Shown one piece after another: positions 1 to 12,800 of a stretch of DNA of 64,000 nt. A program made the position numbers and the translations under genes. The notes under the pieces were generated by a model. It was given only the letters and a program-made list of their open reading frames with translations, searched no databases and had not been told where the DNA came from. How positions within the stretch are numbered: the stretch's first letter is position 1; every line of letters starts with the position of its first letter. This DNA is from Luscinia megarhynchos (taxonomy: Eukaryota; Chordata; Aves; Passeriformes; Turdidae), in the NCBI GenBank assembly GCA_034336665.1, contig CM067590.1, positions 3,133,748-3,197,747 on the forward strand, given 5' to 3'.

Positions 1-802
1 GGACACAAGCGCTGCCCACAGCCCAGGGGCACTGAGCAGCAGCTGAGACAGAGGAATGGCTGTCACTGCCAGCACCAGAGTGGGGGCTCCAACAAGTGGA
101 GCTGAGCCCAGGAGGAACAGAGCAGGCCTGGGGAAAGGCTGGGTTGACCCTCAGGAGCCCTGGTGGTCCTGGCCATTACCACAGCCGAGTATCAGGGAGG
201 GGACGCTGCCCTCAGTGCCCTTCCCTTGCCTGGACACGCTCTGTGTGAGGGCCTGGGGCCTGCAGGGATGAGGACACGAAATGGAGCAGAGATGTCCATG
301 GGCAGCCAGCAGGGAGCAGACCCAGGCCTTTCCCCACTGGAGAAGTGGGTGATGGAGGCACAGAGGGAGGGGCTGGCACAGGGCTGGGTCCTGTGCCCAC
401 CGTGGGTCCCGCTGGTGGCGGCTCCTGGGGAGTCATCTACGGACACAGCGTCGTCCTCCGACCCCCTGCCCGGCAGCTCCATCCTCCGGCGGCGGCTGGG
501 ACGATGTGGGTGACAGAGGGAAGGCCCCGGTGCCGGTGGCAGGGGGGGATGAGGCCGGGCTGTGGCGGGGTGGGCGCGCTGTGGGGCGAGGGGGGGTCAC
601 TAATAAATACCACAGGCAGCACTGGTGGGGGGTGGCAGGGGGCTGGCATCGGGCAGACGGGGCGAGCTGCTGCTGCCCGCTGCGGCCCCGTTGGCACCGT
701 GTTGGATCTCCCCGGTTCTGCAGAAAGAGGGTCTGTGTGTCCAGTGGGGGGTGAGCCAGGCCTGGCGAGCAGGGGCCGGGGCGGAGGGGCTCGGCGGGGG
801 GC
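1..802 (-). other. PALM: Presumed PALM 3' UTR
   Basis: This stretch lies just downstream of the PALM stop codon (TGA, 803-805 on the minus strand). I see no conserved reading frame in it. No AATAAA or ATTAAA is readable on the minus strand here, so the poly(A) site is either non-canonical or beyond the left edge. The AATAAA-like bases near 602-607 are on the plus strand and do not serve PALM. The segment at 540-600 is very G-rich. Confidence 0.5.
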
Positions 803-3800
803 TCACATCACCGTGCAGCACTTGCAGCGCTGCTTCTTCACATCTGCCTCCTGCTCGGCCTCCTTGGCATCTGTGGCGTTGGCGCCCGGCTGCTGCCCGC
901 CCGCGCCCTCCTCGCCCAGCGGCTGGGCGGCCGCCGGCTCCAGCGCCGTGCCGTTGGGCGGTGCGTGGTCCTTGTGTGCCGCCTCCGGCTTGCTCTCGGC
1001 ATCCTCGATCACCACCAGCTCTGCCTTGATGGTGCCCTCCAGCCCCAGCACCTTCTTGGTCTCGTTCTCATCCTCCACGTTCTGGTAACCCATGAAGATC
1101 ATGGTGACGGGTTGCTCCTGGCTGGGCTCTGTCCCCTCGCCCGCTGGCACCTTGGCTTGCAGCCCTGTGATCTCCCGCCGCGGCGTTGGCTTCTGGCTGC
1201 CCGGGGCGCTGCCACCACCCCCTTTGCCAGCCTTGGCTGGGGTCTGGCGCCCGGCAGCTTCGCTCAGGGTGGCCTCGTCTGCCTTGTGCAGGAGCTCGTC
1301 GACCTCGGAGGAGCTGAGGGGGTGAGCCCCGTTCTGCAGGGCCCCGTCCTCGGCACTCACCGCATGCACCACTGTGGGGACAAGAGGAGGGAGGGTGAGG
1401 GGGGCTCGGGAAGGGGGCACAAGATGATCCGGGAGAGCTCCTGCTGGCATGACCCACCCAGCCCCAGCTCCTGTGTGGTCAGCGAGCAGCCCCTTCCCCT
1501 CTCCAAAGGTCACTGAGGCTGCAACTCTCACATCATCCCAACCCTCCCCTCAGAGGAGCTGCTGCCAGACCCTCTCTCATCACCTGGCTCCTGCCCAACA
1601 GCAGCCAGGGAGACCGAAGTAAAAGCCCAATGGAAGGAGGTGTTCCCGAAGCCTCAGGCTCAGCGAGCCTGCGGGAGCCGTGGCCGTTTGCCAGGCCACC
1701 GACAGCCGGCCAAGCTGCCCATGGCGGGACAGTGTCTGCTGGCGCCCGGCTCGGCCGGGGCTGACGTGACACCATGCAGCAGGTCACCACCGCCACCTCT
1801 GGGACCCCAGCGACGCTCAGTAGCTTTCCCACCACCTCCTGCCACATCCAGGACTGCTGCACCTGGTGGCCCCGTGCCCGGCGGGGATGAGGCTCTCCCG
1901 CCCCAGCTGCTCCTGGCACTGGAGGCAGAGATGGCGCCGTGGCCAGAGTGACCACAGGGTGTTGAGTTTTCCACCTGACCTGGGGCACCATGTGATGGTC
2001 AATGTGAGTGCCTCAGCGGGCAGCCAGAGAGGGAGGGACAGTGGCCAGCCTGGCAGGGCTAGCACGGCCACGGCCACACGGAGGGGGTTGAATGGGAGCG
2101 CTGCACTGTGTTTTCCTTGAAGAGGAGGTCGGTGCACTCAGCCACCACAGTTCCCAGTATGACACCTCACTTCCACGGCTTGTCCTTTGGGTTTCACAAG
2201 GCCCTCTGGAGCAGGCTCCCAGATGTTCCCAAAAGCAGGAGCTGCAGACAGGGACCAGTCCCCAGTGCTGCATTTCTACCACACCCATCAGCCATGCTCC
2301 CCACTGCCAACCTGTGGGACAGTGCTACTAGTGCTCGTTCCCTGCCTATGGGACAGGCTCCTGAGTCTTGGACACAACAGATCCTCTTCTCTGCTCTCCA
2401 GCAGTGCAGGGTCACGATGTGCAAACCAGGGCTGGCCCATCTGGACTATCCACACTGTGCTGCCACGACGATCCTGTGATCCTCTGGACTGGAGTCGGTG
2501 AGGGATTGCCCTCGCAGAGCTGGTAAAGCTGTCAGGAGCAGCCCCGCACTTCCTCACCCTGCTGGGTGCCTGCTGGGATGTTTGGGTGGCCGCTCCCTCG
2601 TCCCCTGCCCTCGGCTCCTGCCACTGGCCAGCGGCGTGGGCTGGCCCATACCTTTCAGCTCATCCTCGTACACCTTGACCCCCTGCAGACAGTGGTTCTG
2701 GGGGAGCATGGTGGTGCTCGACAGGACCTTGGTCTCCCCAGTGACTCTGTCCTTCTCCACTGTGATCTCCACCGAGTACATGGCTGGGACACAAAGAGGA
2801 CAGCGCGTGTTACGGTGGCCCTGGCCCTCCCTGTCCCTTGCTCTGCGGCTGGCGGCGGGACGGCGTGTGGCGATAGCCTGCGGTGCTCAGCGGGATTCAG
2901 TGGTGCTCAGCAGGGCTCAGCGGGATTCAGTGGTGCTCAGCAGGGCTCAGCAGGGATTCAGTGGTGCTCAGCAGGGCTCAGTGGTGCTCAGCAGGGCTCA
3001 GCGGTGTTAGCAAGGCAGCAGCGAGGAGCAGTGAATGGCAGAGGCGGGTGTGACATCCCTGGCACATCCCTCCTAACCAGGACCCGTGGGACCGTGCCCA
3101 TCCTGGTGCTGCTGGCATCACCTTACCTCCACGGGTGCTGTGGTTCTTGGACTGAGCCATGTCCATCTGTCCAGCCAGGGAGCAGTGCTGGCTGTGGGGC
3201 CTGGTCTGGGAGCCAGGTTCATGCTCAAGGAGGTACAACCCCCACTGAGGGTGCTGGTGCTGGGACAGCCCCTATGCCCCCATGGGGTGGGTGATTCTTG
3301 GCATCTCTCCTGCCACTCCTGGCCAGCAGTAGGGTCCCTTCAGGCCTGTGCATGGTGCGTAGCTCCGAGGATCCCAAGACAGGCTCTGACCCATGCCGGT
3401 GCCATTGTCTGGTCTGAGCCACTGCCTCAAACCAGAGCAAGCCCCTCCAGCAGCATAGCTGGCTGCATCCCCCCCAGCTCAGCAGCCCGGCCCCGTGTGC
3501 CATAGCTCCCCGTGGCTGGCACTCTGCTGCCTCGCCCTTGCACAGAGAAGCTGCAACAGAGCAGGAAGGATGAAACTGGAGCAGAGACATGGAACTGAGC
3601 TGAGGCGGAGGGACCCTGAGCCACGAACCAGCCGTGGGGTGGAAGCAAAACCAAACCCTGTGATTGCAATGACGGATGTTCTCTGCCCTGGGCTTGGAAA
3701 GGCATCGAGCGGCGCGGCGGGGAGCGGCTGCGGCGGCAGCGAGCCGAGGGCGGGGCGCAGGGGCGGGGGAAGCAGCCTGGAAGGAGCCCTCCTCCCAGGG

Positions 3801-6800
3801 CAGTGGGCACCTACCCGCCTTCATCATGTCACTGCCTTCCACTGCCTTCATGGGGCTGCTGGAGACCCTCTTGTCGGCTGGAGATGGAGAGATGAGCACC
3901 TGAGCCCAAACAATCGCCTGGAGTGCCCGTGGGTCAGGCCCCAGGGAGGGCAGCGTGTCCCCCCATGGCTGGCACCTGGGACGGGCTCCCCCAGCCTCAG
4001 GGCACCACTGCCCAGGAGGGGACACGGGGACAGGGCTCTTGTCTGGCTCTCCCCACCCATCTGGCCCCAGCCTCAGGGCAGCAGGAGGGGATGGCTGGCG
4101 CTGAACCACAACTGAGGGGAATCAGGATTCACCTACCCTTAATTGGGCCCAGGGGACTCTGCAAAACAGAAAGGAGAGGTTATAGGAGCTTCTAGGACCT
4201 GCCAAAGACCCACTGCACACCCACCCCCCCACACCCACCCATCCCCACCAGGGCTGGAGACTCTGACCCCTCTGATGGCATGGCAGCCGTGCCCACCTTC
4301 TGTGCATTGGGGACAGCCTCAGCCTTCTCCTCCTTGGCTGCTGCCTCTGCCAGGTTCTCCTTGGTCGAAGCCACTGAGCTGCTGTTCTCCAGCGTCTCCA
4401 GCTCCTTCTCCAGCCTGCAGGGAGAGTCAGGGCTGAGAGGCCAAGGGGAGTGTGGAACAGGTAACTGTGGTGCAGGCAGCCACAGCAGAGCTGTGAACAC
4501 AGGCCAGCAGCACAGTGCAGAGGAGAAGGGAGACACAAATCGTCCCCTGGGCCCACAAGGTGCAGGGACAGAGAGACTCTGGCATGGCTGTCACTTTTTG
4601 CAGGGTTCAGCACCCACTTTGAGTGGGTTCAGCACCAAGCAGATGGCAGAGACCCTGCCATGGGCACTGGGACTGACCCCCTGCACACTTGTGGTCCCTC
4701 ACTTGGTGGCCACAGCGAGGCTGCTCCATCATCATTCTGCTCCTGCAGGTGTCCCTCGAAACCCGGTTGAGCTTTCCACGAGGGCAACCTCCTGTTTTCA
4801 GCCAGCAGCCTGGCAGCACGGCCCCGCTGGGATGTAGCAGTGGTCCGAGGAGTCCCCGCGGGTTGTTGCGGGGGCAGCTGCCCCCGGCAGAGCTCCCCCG
4901 GGCTCCTCACACGGCGCCGGCGAGGAATGCACCGCGCCATTAGCCGGACACAAAGGCCCCTTCGTGCCTGACCCCTCTCTGCACCGATGCTCGGTAATTA
5001 GCGGCTCCACCGTGACTGATTGCATTCCTGCTGCGCTGCCGGGACACCTCCGAGCCGGGGCTGCGAGCCCCCGCCTGCGGCTGCCCAGGGACAAGGGGGC
5101 CGTGACAGGGGCTGAGCCATCTCCCTTCTCAACCTCCCCCGTCTCTTCCCAAGGGCTGAGCCACCGCGATGAGAACAGTAATCTGTGGGAGCTAGCACCT
5201 TGCCATCAAGGGTGCTGGGCCCCGAGAAGCCCTCGGGGGTCCCAGCCCACCCTGTGGCTCCCAGTGATACCCGACAGAGCACAGCTGGGGATGCTCAGAA
5301 GGCTGGGCAGGCTCTGGGTCTGGCTGCAGCTCCTGGACCAAAGCTGGCAAAAACCCACCCAGGGTCCAGGGTGAGCCCCAGCAGCACCCTGGGGGCACCT
5401 CCTCTCCCAGTAGTTTCAAGCTCAGCCTACCCTGCCCTGTGCCCAGCCATGGGATCCAGATGAATCTCAGCACCCGGCTGGCCAGGGGTCTCTAGAGGGA
5501 TGTGAATGATCTCTAACTGCACCCCAAAATCTAGCCCCACACTGGCCCTGTTACCTCTGGATGGTTTCCTCCAGCTCCTTGGTCTTCACCTCATCCTCCT
5601 GCATCTGTTTCTTCATGGCCTCTTCCTCCTCGGAGGCAGAAGCTGGAGCCCCTTCCAGGAGCCATCTCTCCCGCAGAGCTTTGGACTGGGGAGCAGAAGG
5701 GGGTCACGGTCCTGCCCTCCCCAGCCGGGGGCTCTGCGGCGCAGAGGCAGCCCAGGGGTCCCGGGGGATCCTCACCTTGAGATGCTGCAGCTGCCGCCTG
5801 TCATCCTCGAGCTGCCGCCTTTTGTTCTCGATCTCCGTCTGACGCTTCCTCTTCTCCTGGCGGGACGGGAGCGGCGGGGCCGGGGTCGGTGTGGGGAGGG
5901 GGTGGGAGCCGGGCATCGCCGGCCGGGGAGGAGCGGGGCCAAGGGGACAGGGGTTTGTGGGACCAGCCTTGGGAACTCCCCACGGCAAGGCTGCTATCGC
6001 CTCCCCACCCTCCGGGACAAACTGAGGCATTGAGGGTGTAGCGAAATTGGGGCAGAGCCTGGGCTCTGTTCACCATCTCTAAATGTCACCTTCCCCTCGG
6101 CCGGCCCCACTGAGCGAGCTGCCAGCGCGGGGGGAACAGCCCCCGCGGCCTCTACCTCGTCCCCCCCTTCCCGCCACCCGTCCTGGGGCTGCTCCAGATC
6201 ATTTCAGCAGAGTCAGACCCAGCCCGGACGCGTCACCCGGCGCTTTCTCCTCTGGTCCAGAACAATTTGCCCTTTGTGCGGCACAGATCGGCTGGTTGCC
6301 GGCTGGGCTGGGCAGTGGGGCTGCCGTGGGGCAGCAGTGGGTTCAAGCAGCCCGTGCCCTGCTCTATGCTGGGAGGGGTCGTTCAGCGGGGCCCCCAGCC
6401 GCTCACTAATTAATGTAATTACTAGTGCCCATGATGGGCATGGCTGGAGAGCACCATCCTCAGCCCTTCCTGGGGAAGGGGGGGGAAGAGAATCATCACT
6501 CATTTCCCTCACTTGGGGCTCGTCAAGGCATTGCTTCGTTAATTAAACCTCCCAGCTGCCTGTTGCTTGCTCTGTCCCTGATTCAACCATGCAGCCAAGC
6601 TATTCTGGCTCTGACACCCCGGGAAGAGCTCCCACAGAGACACACTGGCAAGGGCCATTCTGAGTCGTTGTTCAGCTGCTGGACACCCCCAGTTTGTGGC
6701 TGAGCACCTGCACCCTCCTCCCCGCTGGTGTCTGCCCTGTGTGCTGCAGGTGATGACTTGGGGACATGGGGACACTGGCCTGAGCAGGGACTCACCGCGA

Positions 6801-9800
6801 TGGCCTGCAGCCTCTCCTGCTGAAGGGTGCTGGCCTCCACGACCCTGCAAGGGGCAGAGAGCAGCTGTGAGGAGTGACACCAGTGGCAGGTGACTGGGAC
6901 AGTGTGCAACCAGACACTGTGGTACACGGACAGAGGCTGAGCCCTTCGCTTCTACCGGCTGTTTCCTCCTCACTACCCTGGAGTCAGGCACCCCTTGGCC
7001 CCTGTCCTGCCCAAATTCCCCAGGAGAGGCAGTTTGCCCAGCACCTGGAGGACTCATCTCCTGCCGTGGCGCAGATGGAAACCGTGACCGTGGAGGGGCT
7101 GGAGCAGGACGCTCTGGCTGCCCCCGTGTTCCAATCTGGCTCAGGCTTTCCATTCCAAGCCGGTTTCTTGGCTGCTGACACCTTTCCCGGACAGTGACCT
7201 TTCCGGGCTGCGCACACAGGCACACGCACTCACGTGTGCACAGACGCACAGACAGACACACTGACACACTCAGACACACGCATGACAGCAGGCTCTGCTC
7301 CTGATGACATCTGTGCTCCAGGCTCTGCGGTACAGGCTGCCACAGCCGTGCTGGGGATGCTGTTGGTGGCAGCCTGGCACAGCTCTCCCAGGTGCACTGG
7401 AGTGCTGCAAGGAGGGGTTACCCCCATCCCCACAGCCACCTGCCCACCCATCCACCTTCCTGTGTCCCCATGGTGTGGTGAGCCAGGCCAGTCCAACCAG
7501 CAGCACAGCCCCCAGGGTCTGGCAAGAGCCCCCATGCCACAGAGCACCAGGTGCAGGTTCAGTGGGGCTGGGGTGGCTGGTGGGGCCGGCTGGGACCTGC
7601 ATGCTCCAGTGCCACAGGAGCCGCTGGCTGCTGGCCAGACGGTGCTAACGAAGTGCTGAGCTGTGGCAGTAATTAGGGTGGGAGGCACTGAGGTATTGTC
7701 AGGCGATGGATCATCTTCACTGGCTTCCTAGAGCGAGGGACAGAGAGCTGGACTCGGTGCTCCCAGGAAGGGAGTTTGCTGAAGGTGGTTTTATACACAG
7801 AGTGGGCTCGGGGTGCTGAGTCCCACACACGACACCCTGAGCTCTCACATGCCAGCCATGTACGTGCCCTCACACAGCTCCCCACAGGCTTTCCCACGAC
7901 TCTGCAGGGAGAGAGGAGCCCCTGCCCCCGTCTGCTCCCTCCTCGAAGCCAGCAATTAACTGGGAGCTGCTCAGAGCCGCCGTCCTCCCCTCACCCCACA
8001 CCCTGGGGATCCCTGCGATGCGCAAAATCCAGGCCAGGAAAACAAACGGGGAAGGTGTCGCTTCTGTGGTGGTTATTTTCGTGCTGTTTGCAGCGACGCT
8101 GTGGCTGTTTCACCGGCGCAGGCGCACGGCACTGCTCTCACACCCGTGTGTCCTGTGTGTCCTGTGTGCCCCCCACCAGCCCCACACATCCAGGGCTGCC
8201 CATCTTCATGGACTCCCTCCTGGTCTGGGGCCACAGGTCGGCTCAGTCCAGCCCTTGGCACCCCACACTCACAGGGCGTTGAACTGGGCCCTGTTTCTCT
8301 CCTGGATCTTGCCCTGTTCAATGGATCCAAACTTTTACAGCATTCCTGAAACATTCTGTTCTGCTTTTCCTCCCTCCTCCATCCTCTTTTATTTTCCATT
8401 ATTTGCTACACTCTCCACATTGCCAGGTCAGACGCCAGGAATCTTCCTGGCCCAGGGAGAGATGCAAAACAGGCTGGATGCCCCTCACTGCAATCTCTCT
8501 CAGCTTGCTTCGACCCTGCCCTGGGGGCTCTGATCCATCCAGAGGGGCTGAGCAGGGACCACCCTGGCACCCCCAGTCCCAGGTGCTGAGGTGGAGGCAG
8601 GGGGTCCCACGCTCCCCAAAAGCCCCACCCTGCTGCCATGTCTCTGGGGTCGGTGTGATGGGGCCCTGCTGCTGCCGGCCCTTGTGACTGATGAAGGCGG
8701 TTCCCTGGCAATGGTTCCCTGGCAACAGTGCCATGGCAACGGCGCTATGGCAACGGGTGAGTGCCAAGGGGATGTGGGGGGATGCTCAAGGGGATGTGGG
8801 GGGATACAGAGAGACCCCAGGGCCAGAACACCCTCCCTAGGCCTGGCACCTCAGCAGCCAAAACCATGGCAGCACTGGGGCCTCCTTAGGGAATCTGGTG
8901 CTCCCCATCCATCCTGGGTGCCAGGAAGGGTGGGAAGGTGATCCTGGGGCCACCAAGCTCCTCAGGAACCACCAGCTCAGACAAGGAGCAGGGAGAAGGA
9001 GCAGGGACATGGGGGATGATGCCCTGGGAGCTCCCAGCAGCAGTCCCCAGCCCGAGGCTGGACCCCACACACGTGTGAGCACACGCACGCCCGTGCTCTC
9101 CCTTGGCTCTCCAGCTCTTTCCAGCCCTGCTGATGCTGCCGTTTCCCACCATCACAAGGGAAGCCCGTGACCTTTTGTCTCCTCCCGCCTGACATGAAAC
9201 AATAATGTTTATTTGCCTTCCTCTGTTTTTTCCCATTAGCTCATCCAAATGTGTGAAGAGCCGTTTCAAGCCGCTCCTCTGGTCCCCTGACCTCCCCTCC
9301 CTCCCCACCCACTCAGCTCCAAGCTGGGGGAACGCAGGAGAGCGCCCTGCATGGGCACCACCCTTGTACGGGCCCAGGGTCTGTGGAAAAGGCAGCAATC
9401 GAGGGATCAGCACTGATTTCCAGCACCATTCCCATGCCTGGAGCCCCTTGGCCGGAGTGATGCGGCCGTGGGGAGGCTGCAAAGCTCTGTCACAAAGCCA
9501 TTAACAGCGAGGCCGGCATCGAACGCCCCCGATGGCAGCGCGGGAGGGGAGGGGAGGGGGCTGCAGCCGCCCGGGGGCCGCCGTGCATCGACCATGAAGG
9601 CAAATGCATCAGCGGCAGCGGCTCGGGCAACGACGGGCAGAAATCCGCGTGCCCAGCAGAGGGGTCGGGGCCCTGCGCAGGTCCTGGTACAGGGGTGCTG
9701 CTCCTGCCCTGCCCCACGGTGTGGCTGCCTCCCCCCGCTGCTGCTGCATCCCCCCAGAGCGCATCCCACTCCTCCCAGCTGCTTCCCGCGCTCCCGCTGC

Positions 9801-12800
9801 CTGCGCAGCCACAGCCATCGCCGCTGCCCGGGAGGGGACAGGGACAGAGGGAGGCGGGGGGAGGAGATGGCAGCCCCAGGCTCCCGAAAACGCAGATGCA
9901 TTAGAGCAAGCAGAGCTGCCTGATTGATTCTTCGGGCTGAGACGTGGGCTGGGAGTGCCAGGAGAAAATGGATCCCATGAATATTTGATGAACGGAGGCT
10001 TGGGGAGGGAGTTTGATTGGAAAATTACAGATCTTTCAAACAATGGTTCAAGTGCCCTCCAAACCCTTGGGTTTCCAGCTCCCTTCCAGTTAGAGGAGCA
10101 AGGCTCCACCAGGAAACTCCCCCCACAATTCATGAATGAGAGTGGAGCTGGCTGCTCCCCACCCCCAGAAGCACTGGCTGGCCAGGACAGGCAATCCTGG
10201 CACCGGCCAGGCTGTGGCACCTGTGTCCTGTCACCAGCCAGGATGTGGCACCTGTCTCCTGTCACCAGCCATCCCTGGGTTTCTGTTCTTGTGTGGTGGG
10301 GTGGCTTTCCCACAGCCATGCCATGAGCACAGGCACACAGGATGTTCCAAGGAGCCAGCAGGAATGTGAATCCAGGCAGGGGCAGCCCTGTGAGCCCTGA
10401 CACCCACAGGGAGCCCAGTCCTCGGTGCCAAGCCCAGAGGCTGGGCCCAACCCACGTCCAGCCATGCTCCATCAGGAAACACCTGTCTGGGGCAGGATCC
10501 ACCCGGCTCCTCTCCCTCCTCCAGGCTCATCCTTGCCCCTGACAGTGGCTCCTGTCTGGGACCTGGGGGCTGCTTGAGTGGAGACTCAGGAATCTGGGCT
10601 GTGCCTCCAGTCCTGGCGCCTCTGCTCAACCCTGTCCCAGGGCACAGCAGCTCCTCAGTTTTCCTGCTGGAGCCCCAGCTCGGCTCCCAGCACAGCTCCC
10701 TGCACAGCTACAGCCACAGGAACCCCCAGCCCCTGGGGAAAGGGGCTGTTTCTGGCCAGGAAGAAGGAATGTCAACACCAGCAGCTTCCCAGGAAACCTG
10801 CTCTAGTTCCTACCAGCAGGGCAGAGAGGCCCTGTCATGCAGCTGAGCTCTGAACCCCATGATCTGCCAGCCCCAAGCAGGGCTGGGTGCTGTTGTGGGG
10901 TCCTCTGTGCTGGAGCTTTATGGCCTCTCTGGGAGAGCTGGGAAGGGTGACAGTGCTGCTCCTCCAGCTGCACACAGGGACAGGACAGGCCTGACCCCTT
11001 CTGGTTCCCTGCATGTGACCAGGAGGCAGCAGGGTCTGGATTGGGTTTCACTTCTCCCTGGATGCCAGCAGAGAGCAAGGTTTGAGTCCCTTCCCAAAGG
11101 ACTCAGGAGTTATTTCTCAGGCAGAAATCCCCCTCCTTCCCCTGAGTGCAACTGTCAGCTTCAGATCAGGGTTGGGAAGGCAGGACTAGGAAAGCCTTTG
11201 CTCCAAGGAGACCCTCAAAGCCAAGGGGAGAGCAGCAACTGAGACAAACCACCAGAGCAGCCAGATGTGAGATGCAGATCTCCAGCTGCTCACGAGCACC
11301 GATAGCAACAGGAGCAGAGGGCACAAGAGCAGCTCCACTGGGACCAGCACAGCCTTTACCAGAGTTGGAAAGTTCCTGCCTAACCTCTCTGGGCACCAGT
11401 GGATTGTGGCAGCCAGGACCCTCCTCCAGCTCCTGCCCGTGCCAAGGCAAAGCAGGAGCCAGGGCAAAGGCAGCAGTGCCCGCCCCAACACCCGTTGGCT
11501 GCCACAGAGCCAGGCCAACAGCAGGGCAGCATCTTGCCATGTCCCCAGCTGCCCTGGGGCCCTCCTAATCCTCCAGCCCCATGGCCACACTCTGGAGCTG
11601 AGTGGCTGGAAGGGTCGTGTTGTTTTGCTTTGTGGTGGTGCCCCCCCACCCGTGGTCACTCATGGAGTTTCACTCCAAAGAAAAACACGTTGGCAGGTCC
11701 GGTGTATGGAGCACCCTTTGCACCCCTCCATGGGCTCTTTGGCCCTTGCTGGGAGGGTCCAGAGCAGTGAATGGCAGCATGTGGAGCCCAGGGGCAGGAG
11801 CCACCATCCTGTCCAGCACCATCCCCCACCTCAGCCCCAGCCCCAGACGCCTCTGCCCCAGGAGAGCCCCAGTCCAGCCCAGCAGCTCCTCACCCCCTCC
11901 CCAGGGCACGGCACACCCCTCGGCTCTGTCCTTCCCCTCGCTGCTGCCTTTTGGCAAATCTCGCACGTTTTCCTCCCCAAAGAGGCTCTTTCCTGCAGGG
12001 ACTGTGGCGCCGTGGAGCTGCCCAAATCCTTGGCCCTTCCTCTGGCCCCTCCAGCAGCACGGGGAGCCACTCTGCCTCCCCAGCCCTGCAGCTGCTGCAC
12101 CCCAGTCTCCAAAACATTCCCACATCCTCGCTGGTGCCCCCCGCTCAGTTCCAGCTCCAAATCAGCCCTAGCCTACCCTGGCCCCAGGACACCCCCACCC
12201 CTCGCCAGTGGCCCACGGCCTCTTGGGGCTCCTAGGTGGGAGACAGGCAGTGCTGAGAGGGACCTGTTGAGCACCCGTTGTCTCAGTAGCCGGTGGTAAG
12301 TGGATCAGTGCAAGGTGAGGTGCCCACAGAGGTGCTGGCTGACCCCAAGCTGCCTGGGTGCCCCAGGAACGCCCAGTGCCAAATCCAGGCAGCTGCTGGG
12401 GTGCTCACCATGGTGGGACCAGAGCCATGAGAGAGAAGGAAAGGCCTGGGTGAGACAGGGCCAGCACTGGCTTTGAGCAGCCCCCCAGCCCTGTACCCTC
12501 CTGGCCCCAGCTGCTGGTCCCTAAAGGGGCAAAACCAGCACACGGGTGGGACAGTCCATGGCCACAAGCCCCTAGTGGCCTCTGCCTGTTCCGTCCTCCC
12601 CCACCCGCCCGGCGCCAAGCTCCCAGCGACCGGCCAGGGCCCCACCGCAGCACACAAAGGATGAGGCCGGGGTCGGAGAGCGTCCGTCTGCCCAGACTTC
12701 TCCGGTGGGACCCGGTTCGTGGGGATCCCCCGGCTACAGCCGGTTCTCTGGGCAGGGGCTGGGGGTGCAGTGCAGGGAGGGGTCCGCAGCTCTTTCCACC

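Noticed and set aside
602..607. AATAAA on the plus strand
   Set aside because: No plus-strand gene ends here; PALM needs the signal on the minus strand.
345..1088. 247-codon plus-strand open frame over the PALM 3' end
   Set aside because: It is antisense to the certain PALM last exon and its 3' UTR, is Gly/Ala/Pro-rich, and has no family resemblance. It is a GC-composition shadow.
6010..6075. Possible MIR fragment on the minus strand (GCCTCAGTTTGTCCC)
   Set aside because: Only about 14 bases resemble the MIR core and neither flank extends the match.
9609..10502. 297-codon minus-strand open frame in PALM intron 1
   Set aside because: No recognisable domain, and its composition follows the local GC content. 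It is not linked to splice sites that keep the PALM frame.
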